64,000 nt of DNA from Herbidospora solisilvae (GCF_009901565.1 NZ_WXEW01000010.1:248001-312000), one strand, 5' to 3'. Numbered from the stretch's first letter, positions 1-9,048 are shown. Numbers and translations are program-made. The notes: generated from the sequence alone by a model not told the origin.

Positions 1-562
1 GGGCCTCGACGAGGGCGCCGGTGTTCCCGCCGACGTCGACGACCGTCCGGGCCCGCGCGAGCACGGGGTGGTCGAGCAGGACGTCGATGTCGAACCCCGG
101 CGGAAGCGCGAGCTGGGCCTTGAGATCGTCGGGGGTGCCCGGCGCCCGGTCGACGTGGGTCCACAGGTCGGTGCCGTACATGCCGTGGTAGACCGACCGG
201 CCGGTGCGCACCTTGTGGAGCAGGTGGACGGCCGACAACTCGGTCCGGCCGAGCACCGTGTCGAGGTCGAGCTGGTCGAACGGCCCCATCGGCGCCTCGC
301 CCCGGCGTAACAGCCGGCCCAGGTCGGTCAGGCCGTACCGCCCCTCGGCGGCGCGCAGGAGGCCGAGGTGGACGAGGTGGTCGAGCAGTTTGCGGAGCGG
401 CCGGGGGACGGCGCCGGTGCGGGCGGCGAGGTCGTCGGCGGTGAGGTCGCCGGCGTCCAGGTGGTCGGCGAGGCGGAGGGTGACCGCGGTCCGGACGCTC
501 ATCGGGGTGACCAGGTCGGCCAGTGCCATGATCCGGGCGTGACCTGCGAGATCAGGTGTCAA
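1..562 (-). CDS. O-methyltransferase-like SAM-dependent methyltransferase (3' end outside window)
   Basis: The visible 187 residues begin with a winged-helix dimerisation-type domain (about residues 10-80, containing TADDLAARTGAV) and lead into a SAM-binding Rossmann start, with the glycine-rich motif VVDVGGNTGALVEA close to the window edge. This is the layout of plant-type/hydroxyneurosporene O-methyltransferases, which methylate small hydroxylated substrates in the cytoplasm. I chose the TTG at 562-560 because GGGAGG lies 5 nt upstream; an in-frame ATG at 529 is the alternative. The catalytic C-terminal part lies beyond the window, so the substrate cannot be judged. Confidence 0.75.
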   Translation of the reverse strand, partial: MTPDLAGHARIMALADLVTPMSVRTAVTLRLADHLDAGDLTADDLAARTGAVPRPLRKLLDHLVHLGLLRAAEGRYGLTDLGRLLRRGEAPMGPFDQLDLDTVLGRTELSAVHLLHKVRTGRSVYHGMYGTDLWTHVDRAPGTPDDLKAQLALPPGFDIDVLLDHPVLARARTVVDVGGNTGALVEA

Positions 563-655
563 TCGAGCCTCCCGTACTGTCAGTGGTACGCGATGCTTTC
601 CTGACCCGAGACGATATCAGCCGATAAATCCGGGAGTAAGGATCTTCATCCGGGT

Positions 656-2095
656 TCAGTCGGCCGCGGGCACCCATGCGAAGCGGATCTCCCGCGTCGC
701 CGTGTCGGCCCGGAGCAGGCGGGCCGGAATCCGGTGGCCCAGCGGCAGGTCGGCCCCGTCGCAGCGGGCGATCACGGCCGGGTCGGCGAGCTGGATCTGG
801 CCGCTCTTGCCGTTCTCGGCCACGTCGACGACGACCGCCTCGAAGGTCTCGCCGATCCGGTCGCGGAGCAGGAACGCCTCGACCAGGTCGACGCAGGCCC
901 GGTCGACCCCCGACGATCGGCGGGTGGCCACGGCCATCTCGCGGGGCAGCGCCGCCAGCACCTCGCTGATCTCCTCGGGCACCGGTTCGCCGCTCGCCAC
1001 GGCCAGGCAGACCTCGGTGGCGTAACGGTCGACCAGCCGCCGCAGGGGAGCGGTCACGTGGGCGTAGGGGGCGGCGACGGCGGCGTGCAGGGCGTCGGGG
1101 GGCGGCTCGCCGTCGAAGGCGACGTAGGCGGCGCCGCGCAGCAGGACCGTCGACTCGTGGAGGAAGGCGGCGTGGCCGGGGATCTTGGGGTCGAGGCCGT
1201 GGACGACCTCGCCGTACCCGGCCCCCTCGGGCCAGGGCACCCCGAGCGCCAGCGCCATCCGCCGCACCTTGCCGACGTCGGCCGGCCCTGCGGCGGGCAG
1301 CACCCGCAGCACCCCCACCTCGGCGTCGAGCATCAGCTGCGCCGCGCACATCCCGGTGAGCAGGGAGATCTGCGCGTTCCACTCCTCGCACGGCTGCGGC
1401 GAACGGAACTCCACCCGGTAGCCGTCACCCGACCGGACGACCTCCTGGTCGGGCGTCGGCAGCGTCACCCCGCCCCGGGCCCGCTCGATCTCCATGCGCA
1501 GCGGCCCGACCTCGGCCAGCAGCCGCAGCGTGCCGTCGGCGCGGCCGGTGTCGACGAGGGTCTGCACGTAGTCGTAGTCGAGCCGCTCCCGGCTGCGCAC
1601 CAGCGCGGGCTGGACGTCGAACCCGACGACCTCGCCCTCGGCGTCGAGGTCGATGCACCACAGGGCGACCGGCCGGATCTCGCCGGGCAGCAGGCTGGCC
1701 GCGCCCTCCGACAACACCGGCGGGTGGAGGGGCACCCGCCCGTCGGGCAGGTAGACGGTCTCGCCCCGCCGCCGGGCCTCCAGGTCGATCGCGCCGCCGG
1801 GACGGACGAAGGAGCCCACGTCGGCGATGGCGTACCAGACGCGGTAGCCGCCGCCCTGGCGTTCCTCCAGGCAGAGAGCCTGGTCGAGGTCCATCGAGCC
1901 GGGCGGGTCGATGGTCAGGAACGGCAGGTCGGTGCGGTCGTCGCCGACGAAGCGCCGCGCGGCGGTGGCCGTGGCCTCTTCGAGGACCGCCGGGGGGAAC
2001 TCGTCTGGCAGGTCGAACTCCCGGCGGACCCGGTCGAATCCCTCGCTCAGCCGCGGTGTCCCGGCCTCCGGTATCCGGATTTTTCGGTGTGGCAC
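656..2095 (-). CDS. RNB-domain ribonuclease (RNase II/R family)
   Basis: 479 residues. The RNB catalytic core begins around residue 70 with LTIDPPGSMDLDQAL, the acidic metal-binding motif of RNase II/R exonucleases, which degrade RNA 3'-5' in the cytoplasm. The fourth position is Gln rather than the Asp of E. coli RNase II. The protein is shorter than RNase R, and I see no clear N-terminal cold-shock domains or C-terminal S1 domain, so it is an RNB-only type common in actinobacteria. The start is taken as GTG at 2095: TACGTT lies 7 nt before it, suggesting a leaderless start. It follows the exonuclease gene by 18 nt on the same strand. Confidence 0.85.
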   Translation of the reverse strand: MPHRKIRIPEAGTPRLSEGFDRVRREFDLPDEFPPAVLEEATATAARRFVGDDRTDLPFLTIDPPGSMDLDQALCLEERQGGGYRVWYAIADVGSFVRPGGAIDLEARRRGETVYLPDGRVPLHPPVLSEGAASLLPGEIRPVALWCIDLDAEGEVVGFDVQPALVRSRERLDYDYVQTLVDTGRADGTLRLLAEVGPLRMEIERARGGVTLPTPDQEVVRSGDGYRVEFRSPQPCEEWNAQISLLTGMCAAQLMLDAEVGVLRVLPAAGPADVGKVRRMALALGVPWPEGAGYGEVVHGLDPKIPGHAAFLHESTVLLRGAAYVAFDGEPPPDALHAAVAAPYAHVTAPLRRLVDRYATEVCLAVASGEPVPEEISEVLAALPREMAVATRRSSGVDRACVDLVEAFLLRDRIGETFEAVVVDVAENGKSGQIQLADPAVIARCDGADLPLGHRIPARLLRADTATREIRFAWVPAAD

Positions 2096-2113
2096 GCCCC
2101 TCAACGTAGCGGC

Positions 2114-3007
2114 TCAGCTCTTCCCGAGCACCGCGAGCAGCCGGTTGAGCGGGCTGTCGAGCCCGTAGCGGTCGGCCAGCGCGATGAGCGCCTCGGGGTC
2201 GTGGGGCTTGGCCGGGACCTCGAACGACCCCCGGGGGATCGGCACGTCGTGGGCCACCTTCACCACGGCGGGCGCGACCGCGAGGTAGTCGCGGGCGGCC
2301 TCCAGCTTGTTGCGCGCCCCGGCCGGGAAGCCCTCGTCGCCGACGGCGGCGAGCAGCGCGTCGAGGGAGCCGAACCGGGTGATCAGCGAGGCGGCCGTCT
2401 TCTCGCCGATCCCGGCCACGCCGGGCAGCCCGTCGGAGGGGTCGCCCCGCAGCGTCGCGAAGTCGGCGTAGGCGCGGCCGGGGATGCCGTACTTGGCGGT
2501 GACCCAGGCCTCGTCGACCGTCTGCAGGTTCCGAATTCCCCTTACTGTGTAAAGGACCCGGCGCCGTTTCTCGTCGTCGACGAGCTGGAACAGGTCGCGG
2601 TCGCCGGTGACGATCTCGACCGGCTGCGTGGCGGCCGTCGCGAGGGTGCCGATGACGTCGTCGGCCTCGTACCCCTCGACGCCGAAGGAGGCGATGCCCA
2701 CGGCGGCGAGCACCTTCTCGATGACCGGCACCTGCGGGGCCAGCGTGTCGGGGATCTCCTCCTCGTCGCCCGAGGCCACCCGGTGGGCCTTGTACGAGGG
2801 GATCGCCGCCACCCGGAACGCGGGCCGCCAGTCGGCGTCCATCGCCGCGACCAGATGGGTGGGGGAGTGGGTCTTCACCAGCGTGGCGATCATGTCGATC
2901 AGGCCCCGGACGGCGTTGACGGGCATGCCGTCAGGGGCGGTCATCGACTCCGGTACGCCGTAGAAGGCGCGGAAGTAGAGCGACGGGGTGTCGAGAAGCA
3001 TCAGCAC
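2114..3007 (-). CDS. 5'-3' exonuclease (PolI N-terminal/FEN-like)
   Basis: 297 residues, matching free-standing proteins equivalent to the 5' nuclease domain of DNA polymerase I. Metal-binding acidic motifs are visible: D6 in LLDTPSLYFRAFYG, MDADWRPAFR near 56-65, EADD at 114-117, GDRD at 135-138 and the helix-hairpin-helix/H3TH segment GDPSDGLPGVAGIGEKTA near 188-205. It probably removes RNA primers or flaps during replication and repair. The start is GTG at 3007, with an ATG two codons later as alternative. It lies only 4 nt downstream of the phosphatase gene and 18 nt upstream of the RNB gene, so the three may be co-transcribed. Confidence 0.9.
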   Translation of the reverse strand: MLMLLDTPSLYFRAFYGVPESMTAPDGMPVNAVRGLIDMIATLVKTHSPTHLVAAMDADWRPAFRVAAIPSYKAHRVASGDEEEIPDTLAPQVPVIEKVLAAVGIASFGVEGYEADDVIGTLATAATQPVEIVTGDRDLFQLVDDEKRRRVLYTVRGIRNLQTVDEAWVTAKYGIPGRAYADFATLRGDPSDGLPGVAGIGEKTAASLITRFGSLDALLAAVGDEGFPAGARNKLEAARDYLAVAPAVVKVAHDVPIPRGSFEVPAKPHDPEALIALADRYGLDSPLNRLLAVLGKS

Positions 3008-3011
3008 CCGT

Positions 3012-3917
3012 CTATGCTCCCAGCACCCCCACCGCGAGCAGGCACGTGTCGTCGCGCGGATTCGGTCCGCCGACGGTCTTCAGCATCGCGTCGACCCCGT
3101 CGGGCAGGTCGGCCACGGTCAGCGAACCGGCCGCCGCCAGCACCTGGGCCTGGCCCTCGTCGATGTCGCGGTCGCGCCGCTCGATCAGCCCGTCGGTGAA
3201 CATCACCAGCACGTCGCCGGGCCGCAGCTGCACCTTGGCCACGCCGTAGGCGGGCTTGCGGGTGGCGCCGAGCAGCACGCCCGGCGGGGCGACCATCGGC
3301 CGGGCGATGCCGCCGCGCACCAGCACGGGCACCGGGTGGCCCGCGCCGGCCCAGGTGAACCGCAGCGTATTGGGGTCGAACAGGCCGACCACGGCGGTGG
3401 CGGTGGTGTCGTCGAGCCGGGTCATGGTGAGCGTGTTGAGCCAGCCGAGCATCGCGCCGGGGCCCTGGCCGGTCATCGCCAGGGCGGCCAGGCCGTGGCG
3501 GAGCTGGGCCATGTGGGCGATCGCCGGGACGCCGTGGCCGGACACGTCGCCGACGGCGAGCAGAATGCGCCCGTCGGGCAGCCCGCTGGCCTCCCACCAG
3601 TCGCCGCCGAGCACGTTGAGCAGTTGCTCGGGCTCACCCGTGACCTGCCGGTGGTGGCTGCCGACCGGGCGTTCCTCCATCGGCACGCAGCGCACGGCGA
3701 TCCGGGCGCTGGGCAGGACCAGGTCGGCGCCGGGATCGGGCATGATCGCGTCGCGCAGCAGGTAGGTGAGCTGCTGTTGCTCCGCGAGCCGCGCCTCGGT
3801 GCGGTCGAGCCGCTCTCGCATCGAGGTCACCATGTCGGCCGCGGTGTGGGCCCCGGCCAGGGACGGTTCCTCGACGGAGGTGAGGGGCGGCTGCTCGCCA
3901 CCGGCGGTGCCGGTCAT
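3012..3917 (-). CDS. PP2C-type SpoIIE-family serine phosphatase
   Basis: 301 residues from the chosen ATG. The N-terminal 50 residues look helical (MRERLDRTEARLAEQQQL, probably coiled coil). They are followed by a SpoIIE/RsbU phosphatase domain with GGDWWE, LLAVGDVSGHG and VMFTDGLIERRD, the metal-binding Asp motifs of PP2M phosphatases. Such enzymes dephosphorylate anti-anti-sigma factors in partner-switching pathways. No transmembrane segment, GAF or PAS sensor domain is visible, and no anti-sigma gene is nearby. Longer in-frame starts (ATG at 3944, others up to 4076) exist but add low-complexity sequence without a ribosome site. Confidence 0.85.
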   Translation of the reverse strand: MTGTAGGEQPPLTSVEEPSLAGAHTAADMVTSMRERLDRTEARLAEQQQLTYLLRDAIMPDPGADLVLPSARIAVRCVPMEERPVGSHHRQVTGEPEQLLNVLGGDWWEASGLPDGRILLAVGDVSGHGVPAIAHMAQLRHGLAALAMTGQGPGAMLGWLNTLTMTRLDDTTATAVVGLFDPNTLRFTWAGAGHPVPVLVRGGIARPMVAPPGVLLGATRKPAYGVAKVQLRPGDVLVMFTDGLIERRDRDIDEGQAQVLAAAGSLTVADLPDGVDAMLKTVGGPNPRDDTCLLAVGVLGA

Positions 3918-4057
3918 GGTGAGGCTCGCTCTCGGGAAACGCATGGTCCAAAGAAATGAGAAGGGACGGATGGGGGACGAGCCGTGAACGGCCCTGTGCG
4001 GAGCGTAGCATTGGTCTAGACAACTCGCCGTGGTTTTTCGCCGATCCACGCCACTTC

Positions 4058-4063
4058 TAGTAT
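4058..4063 (+). promoter_or_regulatory. -10 element, leaderless start of the M24 peptidase gene
   Basis: TAGTAT ends 6 nt before the GTG start codon at 4070. This spacing places the transcription start at or next to the start codon, and no ribosome site is visible. No good -35 element is seen. Confidence 0.5.
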
Positions 4064-4069
4064 GGCGCT

Positions 4070-5188
4070 GTGACAACGGAGTCCCTTGACGTGTTTTCGG
4101 CCGACCGCCTCGACCTGGTGCGATCGGCGACCGCGGCCTCCGGGGTGGGCGCGCTGCTGCTGACCCCCGGCCCCGATCTGCGCTACGTGTCCGGTTACGA
4201 CGCCCACGCGCTCGAACGGCTGACCTGCCTGGTCGTGCCGGGCGACGGCGGCGACCCCTTCATGATGGTGCCGCGCCTGGAGCTGCCCGCCGCGCAGAGC
4301 TCCCCGGCCGGCCGCCTGGGCGTGGAGTTCGTGCCCTGGGACGAGACCGACGACCCCTACGCGGTCGTCGCCCGCCGGCTGGGCGAGGTCGGCAGCGTCG
4401 CGCTGGCCGACCGCATGTGGGCGATGCAGTCGTTGCGGTTCCGCGACGCGCTGCCGGGGGCCGAGCAGCGGCTCGCCTCCTCGGTGCTGCGCGACCTGCG
4501 GATGCGCAAGTCGGCCGCCGAGGCGGCGGCGCTGGCCGAGGCCGGGGCGGCGATCGACGCCGTCCACGCGCTGGTGCCCTCGCTGCTGAAGGCCGGCCGC
4601 ACCGAGCGCGAGGTCGGCCGCGACATCGCCGACGCGATCCTGAGCGCGGGCCACGTCACGATCGACTTCGTCATCGTCGCCTCGGGCCCCAACGGCGCCT
4701 CGCCCCACCACGACGTGTCCGACCGGGTGATCCGGGCCGGCGAGCCGGTGGTGGTCGACATCGGCGGCACGATGGCCAGCGGCTACTGCTCCGACTCCAC
4801 CCGCAACTACTGCGTTGGCGAGCCCCCGGCCGACTACGCCCGCTACTTCGAGGTGCTGCGCGCGGCCCAGGACGCCGCCTGCGCGGCCGTCCGTCCCGGC
4901 GTCACCTGCGAGTCGATCGACGCGGCGGCCCGCGAGGTGATCGCGGAGGCCGGTTACGGCGACCTGTTCGTCCACCGGACCGGCCACGGCATCGGGCTGG
5001 AGTCCCACGAGGACCCCTACATCGTGGCGGGCAACGACGAGGTGCTCGCGCCCGGCATGGCGTTCTCGGTGGAGCCCGGCATCTACCTGCCGGGCGCCCA
5101 CGGCGCCCGCATCGAGGACATCGTCGTCTGCACCGACGACGGGGTCTCCCGGCTGAACAACACGACGCGGGATCTGGTGATCGTCTGA
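4070..5188 (+). CDS. M24-family Xaa-Pro aminopeptidase/dipeptidase
   Basis: 372 residues: N-terminal creatinase-like domain (1-140) and C-terminal pita-bread domain. The five metal ligands of M24 enzymes are all visible: VVVDIGGT (Asp), CSDSTRNY (Asp), GHGIGLESHE (His), SVEPGIYLP (Glu) and ARIEDIVV (Glu). It should remove N-terminal residues before proline or split Xaa-Pro dipeptides in the cytoplasm. GTG at 4070 fits the -10 element at 4058. It is followed after 19 nt by an Lrp/AsnC regulator in the same direction, which could respond to the amino acids released. Confidence 0.9.
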   Translation: MTTESLDVFSADRLDLVRSATAASGVGALLLTPGPDLRYVSGYDAHALERLTCLVVPGDGGDPFMMVPRLELPAAQSSPAGRLGVEFVPWDETDDPYAVVARRLGEVGSVALADRMWAMQSLRFRDALPGAEQRLASSVLRDLRMRKSAAEAAALAEAGAAIDAVHALVPSLLKAGRTEREVGRDIADAILSAGHVTIDFVIVASGPNGASPHHDVSDRVIRAGEPVVVDIGGTMASGYCSDSTRNYCVGEPPADYARYFEVLRAAQDAACAAVRPGVTCESIDAAAREVIAEAGYGDLFVHRTGHGIGLESHEDPYIVAGNDEVLAPGMAFSVEPGIYLPGAHGARIEDIVVCTDDGVSRLNNTTRDLVIV

Positions 5189-5207
5189 TTGCCGTACCGT
5201 TTGCGGG

Positions 5208-5648
5208 ATGGAGGAGATCGACAGGCGGATTGTCGCGTTGCTGGCGGCCGACGGGCGGATGAGTTTCACCGATCTGGCCAAGGAGACCGGGCTCTCGGTG
5301 TCGGCGGTCCATCAACGGGTGCGGCGGCTGGAGAAACGCGGCGTGATCAAGGGATACGCCGCGCTGGTCGACTTCGACGAGGTCGGGCTGCCGCTGACCG
5401 CCTTCGTGTCGATCAAGCCGATCGACCCGGCCGCCGCCGACGACGCGCCCGACCGGCTGCGCCATCTGGCCGCCATCGAGTCGTGCCACAGCGTGGCCGG
5501 TGACGAGAGCTACATCCTCAAGGTCCGGGTCGGCTCGCCGCTCGACCTCGAGGAGCTGCTCAACCAGATCCGGGCCGCCGCCAACGTGTCGACCCGGACC
5601 ACGGTCGTGCTCTCCACCCCGTTCGACTACCGGCCTCCCGCCGTCTAG
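5208..5648 (+). CDS. Lrp/AsnC-family transcriptional regulator
   Basis: 146 residues, the usual Lrp length. An N-terminal winged helix (residues 1-50, SFTDLAKETGLSVSAVHQRV) is followed by a RAM/AsnC effector domain from about residue 65 (TAFVSIKPID, GDESYILKVRV). Lrp-type proteins bind amino acids and regulate amino acid metabolism. TACCGT lies 7 nt before the ATG, so the gene may also have its own leaderless transcript. Ligand and targets cannot be told from the sequence; the upstream peptidase is the obvious neighbour candidate. Confidence 0.9.
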   Translation: MEEIDRRIVALLAADGRMSFTDLAKETGLSVSAVHQRVRRLEKRGVIKGYAALVDFDEVGLPLTAFVSIKPIDPAAADDAPDRLRHLAAIESCHSVAGDESYILKVRVGSPLDLEELLNQIRAAANVSTRTTVVLSTPFDYRPPAV

Positions 5649-5656
5649 AACGCGGT

Positions 5657-6610
5657 CTAGAACGCCGTCTCGAAGGCCGTCCTGACCCGGTCGTAGGCCT
5701 CGGGGGCCGCGCCGAGGGCGTCCAGGCCCTTGAAGGCCGCGCCGACGATCGGGGGGACGTCGGCGACGACGAGCTTGGCGTGCGGGGCCTGGGCGGCGTA
5801 CCGCTCCTCGACCAGCGTGGTCAGCAGCGGGTCGCGGGCGGTCAGCACGCCGCCGCCGAGCACCACCTCACACGGCACGTCGAGCAGGCCGATGCGGCGC
5901 ATGGCGACCACGCCGAGCACGGCGACCTCGTCGGCCAGCCGGACCACCACCGAGCGGGCGACCGGGTCGCCGCCGCGCGCGGTCTCCAGCAGCGGGGCGA
6001 CCAGGTCGTGCAGGCGCTCGTAGGGGAGTTCGCCGAAGTGCAGGGCGATCACCACCTCCTCGACCGTCGCGGCGCCGAAGACGCGGCAGACCGTCGCGGC
6101 CAGCTCGCTCGCGGGTCCCCGGCCGTCCTCGGCCCTGGCCGCGTGCCACAACGCCTCCTCGGCCAGGCCTCCGCCGCCGCCCCAGTCGCCGGAGATGCGG
6201 CCGAGGGCGGGGAAGCGGGCCACCCGGCCGTCGGGGGCGACCGCCACCGCGTTGATCCCGGCGCCGCACACCACCGCCGCGCCCCACGGGCCGCTCGCGC
6301 CCGCCCGGAGCAGGGCGAAGGTGTCGTTGCCGACGACGATCTGCGGGGCGAAGCGGCGGCGGGCCATCTCGTCGCGCAGCCGGACCTCCTCGATGGGCAG
6401 GTCGGCTCCGGCGACGTAGGCGAAGACGTGGTCGGCGCGCGGGCCGGGCCCGCCGAGGGCGTTCTCGATCACGTCGACCGCCGGGACGACGCCGCTGCTC
6501 TGCGGGGTGAACGGGCCGCCCCGCCAGGTGCCGAGCACGGCGCCGTCCTCGCCGACCAGCACGATGTCGGTCTTGCTGTTGCCGCCGTCGATCGCCAGGA
6601 TGGTCCGCAT
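5657..6610 (-). CDS. BadF/BadG-type ATPase, probable N-acetylglucosamine kinase
   Basis: 317 residues with the ASKHA ATPase fold. The phosphate-1 motif ILAIDGGNSKTD is at the N-terminus, VVCGAGINAVAV and ISGDWGGGGGLAEEAL lie in the middle, and CEVVLGGGVLTA is near 260. This family includes human-type GlcNAc kinase and similar sugar kinases. The ATG overlaps the stop codon of the upstream GH4 gene by one base, so the two are translationally coupled. It is the last gene of the ROK-GH4-kinase operon and probably phosphorylates the sugar released or imported by this pathway. The substrate (GlcNAc, glucosamine or another hexose) is inferred from family and context. Confidence 0.8.
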   Translation of the reverse strand: MRTILAIDGGNSKTDIVLVGEDGAVLGTWRGGPFTPQSSGVVPAVDVIENALGGPGPRADHVFAYVAGADLPIEEVRLRDEMARRRFAPQIVVGNDTFALLRAGASGPWGAAVVCGAGINAVAVAPDGRVARFPALGRISGDWGGGGGLAEEALWHAARAEDGRGPASELAATVCRVFGAATVEEVVIALHFGELPYERLHDLVAPLLETARGGDPVARSVVVRLADEVAVLGVVAMRRIGLLDVPCEVVLGGGVLTARDPLLTTLVEERYAAQAPHAKLVVADVPPIVGAAFKGLDALGAAPEAYDRVRTAFETAF

Positions 6611-7866
6611 CAAACGGCCCAGGGCAGGTGCGCGCGGTTGGCCGCGATCAGCCGGGTCGCCAGGCCCGTCGCCAGGTCGGCCTGGCCGACGAGCGGGTGG
6701 GCGAGCAGCGCGTCCCGCACGCGGCGTTCCCCGCCGTTCCTGGCCGCGTCCAGGGCCAGTTCCTCGTACGCCGACACGTTCGCGATCAGCCCCCGGTAGA
6801 GCGGCTCGACGGCGGGCACCGGCAGCGGCGCGGCGCCGGACGCGCCGATCACGGCGGGCACCTCGATGACCGCCTCGGGCGGCAGGAACGGCAGCGTGCC
6901 GCCGTTGCGGGCGTTCACCACCTGCACGTCGCCCCGGTCGCCGGCCAGCGAGGCGATCAGCGCGACCGCGGCCTCGGAGTAGTAGGCGCCGCCCCGCTTG
7001 CCGAGCAGGTCGGGCTTGGTGTCGCTGGCGGGGTCGGCGTAGATGCCGAGCAGGGTCTGTTCCATCGCGGCCACCTCGGCCGCCCGCGACGGCTTGACCC
7101 GCTGCTCCTCGACCACGTTGTCGTGCTCGTAGAAGTAGCGCAGGTAGTAGGACGGCACGACGCCCAGGTCGCGCAAAATCCACTCGGGCAGCCCGACCTC
7201 GGCCGCGATCGAGGACGCGTGCTCCTCCAGCAGCGCGGGCAGCACCTCCCGCCCGTCGACGGTCACCGACCGCTCCCACGTCAGGTGGTTCAGCCCGACG
7301 TGGCCGAGCCCGATCGACTGCCACGGCACGCCGAGGAGCGCGGCGAAGCGGCGCTGCATGCCGATGGCCACGTTGCACAGGCCGATGGCCCGGTGGCCCT
7401 CGTCGAGCAGGGCCCGCGTCACGATGCCGACCGGGTTGGTGAAGTCGACGATCCACGCGCCGGGCGCGCGGCGGCGCACCTCCTCGGCGATCTCCAGCAC
7501 CACCGGAACGGTCCGCAGCGCCTTGGCCAGGCCGCCCGCGCCGGTGGTCTCCTGGCCGACGCAGCCGCACTCCAGCGGCAGCGTCTCGTCGACGTCGCGC
7601 GCCGCCTGGCCGCCCACGCGCAGCTGCAGGAGCACCGCGCCGGCCCCCTCGACGCCCGGCCCGACCGACGCGTGCTCGGTCACCGCGGCCGGGTGCCCGG
7701 CGCGGGCCAGCATGCGGCGGGTCATCCCGGCGACCAGGGACAACCGGTGGGCGTCCGGGTCGACAAGGGCGATCTCACTCAGCGGCAGCTCCTCGCGCAG
7801 CCGCGCGAAGCCGTCGATCAGCTCTGGTGTGTACGTCGAGCCGCCCCCGACAACGGCGAGTTTCAC
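6610..7866 (-). CDS. GH4-family 6-phospho-beta-glucosidase
   Basis: 418 residues, standard GH4 length. The NAD-binding Rossmann motif VVGGGSTYTPEL starts at residue 5. Family motifs follow: CGCVGQETTGAGG, WIVDFTNPVGIVTRALL, GLCNVAIG and GHVGLNHLTW, which carry the NAD- and metal-binding Cys, Asn and His. GH4 enzymes hydrolyse 6-phospho-glycosides through an NAD-dependent redox mechanism in the cytoplasm. The GTG start follows an AAGGAGG site and directly abuts the stop codon of the ROK regulator. No PTS transporter is in the window, so the source of phosphorylated substrate may be the neighbouring kinase. Confidence 0.9.
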   Translation of the reverse strand: MKLAVVGGGSTYTPELIDGFARLREELPLSEIALVDPDAHRLSLVAGMTRRMLARAGHPAAVTEHASVGPGVEGAGAVLLQLRVGGQAARDVDETLPLECGCVGQETTGAGGLAKALRTVPVVLEIAEEVRRRAPGAWIVDFTNPVGIVTRALLDEGHRAIGLCNVAIGMQRRFAALLGVPWQSIGLGHVGLNHLTWERSVTVDGREVLPALLEEHASSIAAEVGLPEWILRDLGVVPSYYLRYFYEHDNVVEEQRVKPSRAAEVAAMEQTLLGIYADPASDTKPDLLGKRGGAYYSEAAVALIASLAGDRGDVQVVNARNGGTLPFLPPEAVIEVPAVIGASGAAPLPVPAVEPLYRGLIANVSAYEELALDAARNGGERRVRDALLAHPLVGQADLATGLATRLIAANRAHLPWAV

Positions 7867-9048
7867 TCATCCTCCTTGTAGTTTCGATCCGAAGACCTCG
7901 TCCCGGACCACGTCGAGCCCCAGGTGCAGCGCCCCGGCCAGCACAGGGTTGCCCTCGACGGCCGACAGCCGCAGCGGCGGCCGGGGCAGCGTGAGGGCGT
8001 GCAGTTCGCGTTCGGTCAGCGCCCGCAGCGTCTCGCCGCCGGCCAGCGGCATCCCGCCGGCCAGCACGATGACCTCGGGGTCGAGCACGCTGGTGATGGC
8101 GGCCAGCCCCATGGCGAGCCGCCGGGCGATCTCCCGCAGCCCCTCGGCCGCCTCCCCGGCCCGCTTGCCGCCCTCCTCGGCGACCCGTACGGCACGCTCC
8201 ACGGCCTCGGCCGCGGACGTTCCACGGATGCCGCGCGCCCGCAGCAGCCGCAGCACCGCCTGGCCTCCGGCCAGCGCCTGGAAACCGTGGTCGACCCGCT
8301 TGCCGACGTCACGCGCGGTCGGCGCGCCGACGGCCGGCATGTAGCCCACCTCGCCCGCGCCGCCGGTGGCGCCCCGGTGCAGCCGGTCGCCCAGCACGAT
8401 CGCCGAGCCGATGCCCGAGTCGACCCACAGCAGCACGAAGTCGCGGTGCCCGCCGTGGGCGCGTTCGGCCAGCGCGACGAGGTTGACGTCGTTCTCCACG
8501 TCGACGGGCGTGCCGACGCCGCCGGACAGGGTCGGGACGAGGTCGGGGATGTGCCAGCCCGGGATGTGGGCGGCGTACCCGAGGCGGCCCGTGGACGGGT
8601 CGACGGCGCCCTGGATGCCGATCACCACGCGGTTGACCGGGTAGGGCCAGGCCTCGGCCAGGGCGGTGCGCACCCGCTCCACCACGTCGCCCCCGGCCCG
8701 GCCGGGCGTCGGGAGCACGGACGTGCCGACGACCGTGCCGGTCAGGTCGGCCACGGCGACCTCGATCCGGTCGCGGGTCACGTCGAGGGCCGCGACGTGG
8801 GCCGCCCCGGCGTTGATGCGGTAGAGCTCGGCGGTCCGGCCCGGCAAGCCCTCGCGGATGCCGTCGAGCACCACCAGACCGGCCTCCTGCAGGCGCAGCA
8901 GCAGCTGGGAGGCGGTCGGCTTGGACAGGCCCGTCAGGGCGCCCAGTTCGGGCCGGGTCAGCGGACCCCGGTCGAGGAGGACCCGCAACGCCGCGCGGTC
9001 GTTGATGGCCCGCAGCAGGCTGGGGGTTCCGGGAGTCGGCTGGCTCAC
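7867..9048 (-). CDS. ROK-family transcriptional repressor
   Basis: 393 residues. An N-terminal winged helix (about 15-75, TRPELGALTGLSKPTASQLL) is joined to a ROK sugar-kinase-like domain. That domain contains VENDVNLVALAERAHG and the region after LWVDSGIGSAIVLGDRLHRGAT. The GTG at 9048 is preferred over the upstream TTG at 9084 because that TTG is the -35 hexamer of the promoter. ROK repressors sense a sugar or sugar phosphate. An inverted repeat overlapping its own promoter suggests that it represses itself together with the downstream GH4 and kinase genes. Confidence 0.88.
   Translation of the reverse strand: MSQPTPGTPSLLRAINDRAALRVLLDRGPLTRPELGALTGLSKPTASQLLLRLQEAGLVVLDGIREGLPGRTAELYRINAGAAHVAALDVTRDRIEVAVADLTGTVVGTSVLPTPGRAGGDVVERVRTALAEAWPYPVNRVVIGIQGAVDPSTGRLGYAAHIPGWHIPDLVPTLSGGVGTPVDVENDVNLVALAERAHGGHRDFVLLWVDSGIGSAIVLGDRLHRGATGGAGEVGYMPAVGAPTARDVGKRVDHGFQALAGGQAVLRLLRARGIRGTSAAEAVERAVRVAEEGGKRAGEAAEGLREIARRLAMGLAAITSVLDPEVIVLAGGMPLAGGETLRALTERELHALTLPRPPLRLSAVEGNPVLAGALHLGLDVVRDEVFGSKLQGG

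Noticed and set aside
734-3199. Very long open frame on the plus strand (about 820 codons)
   Set aside because: It runs antisense to three recognisable genes (RNB, exonuclease, phosphatase); its His/Gly/Arg/Gln-rich translation is typical of a high-GC shadow frame.
5641-5665. Direct repeats GTCTAGAACGC at the Lrp/kinase junction as a terminator or att site
   Set aside because: Only two short imperfect copies at converging gene ends, with no stem-loop and no integrase nearby.
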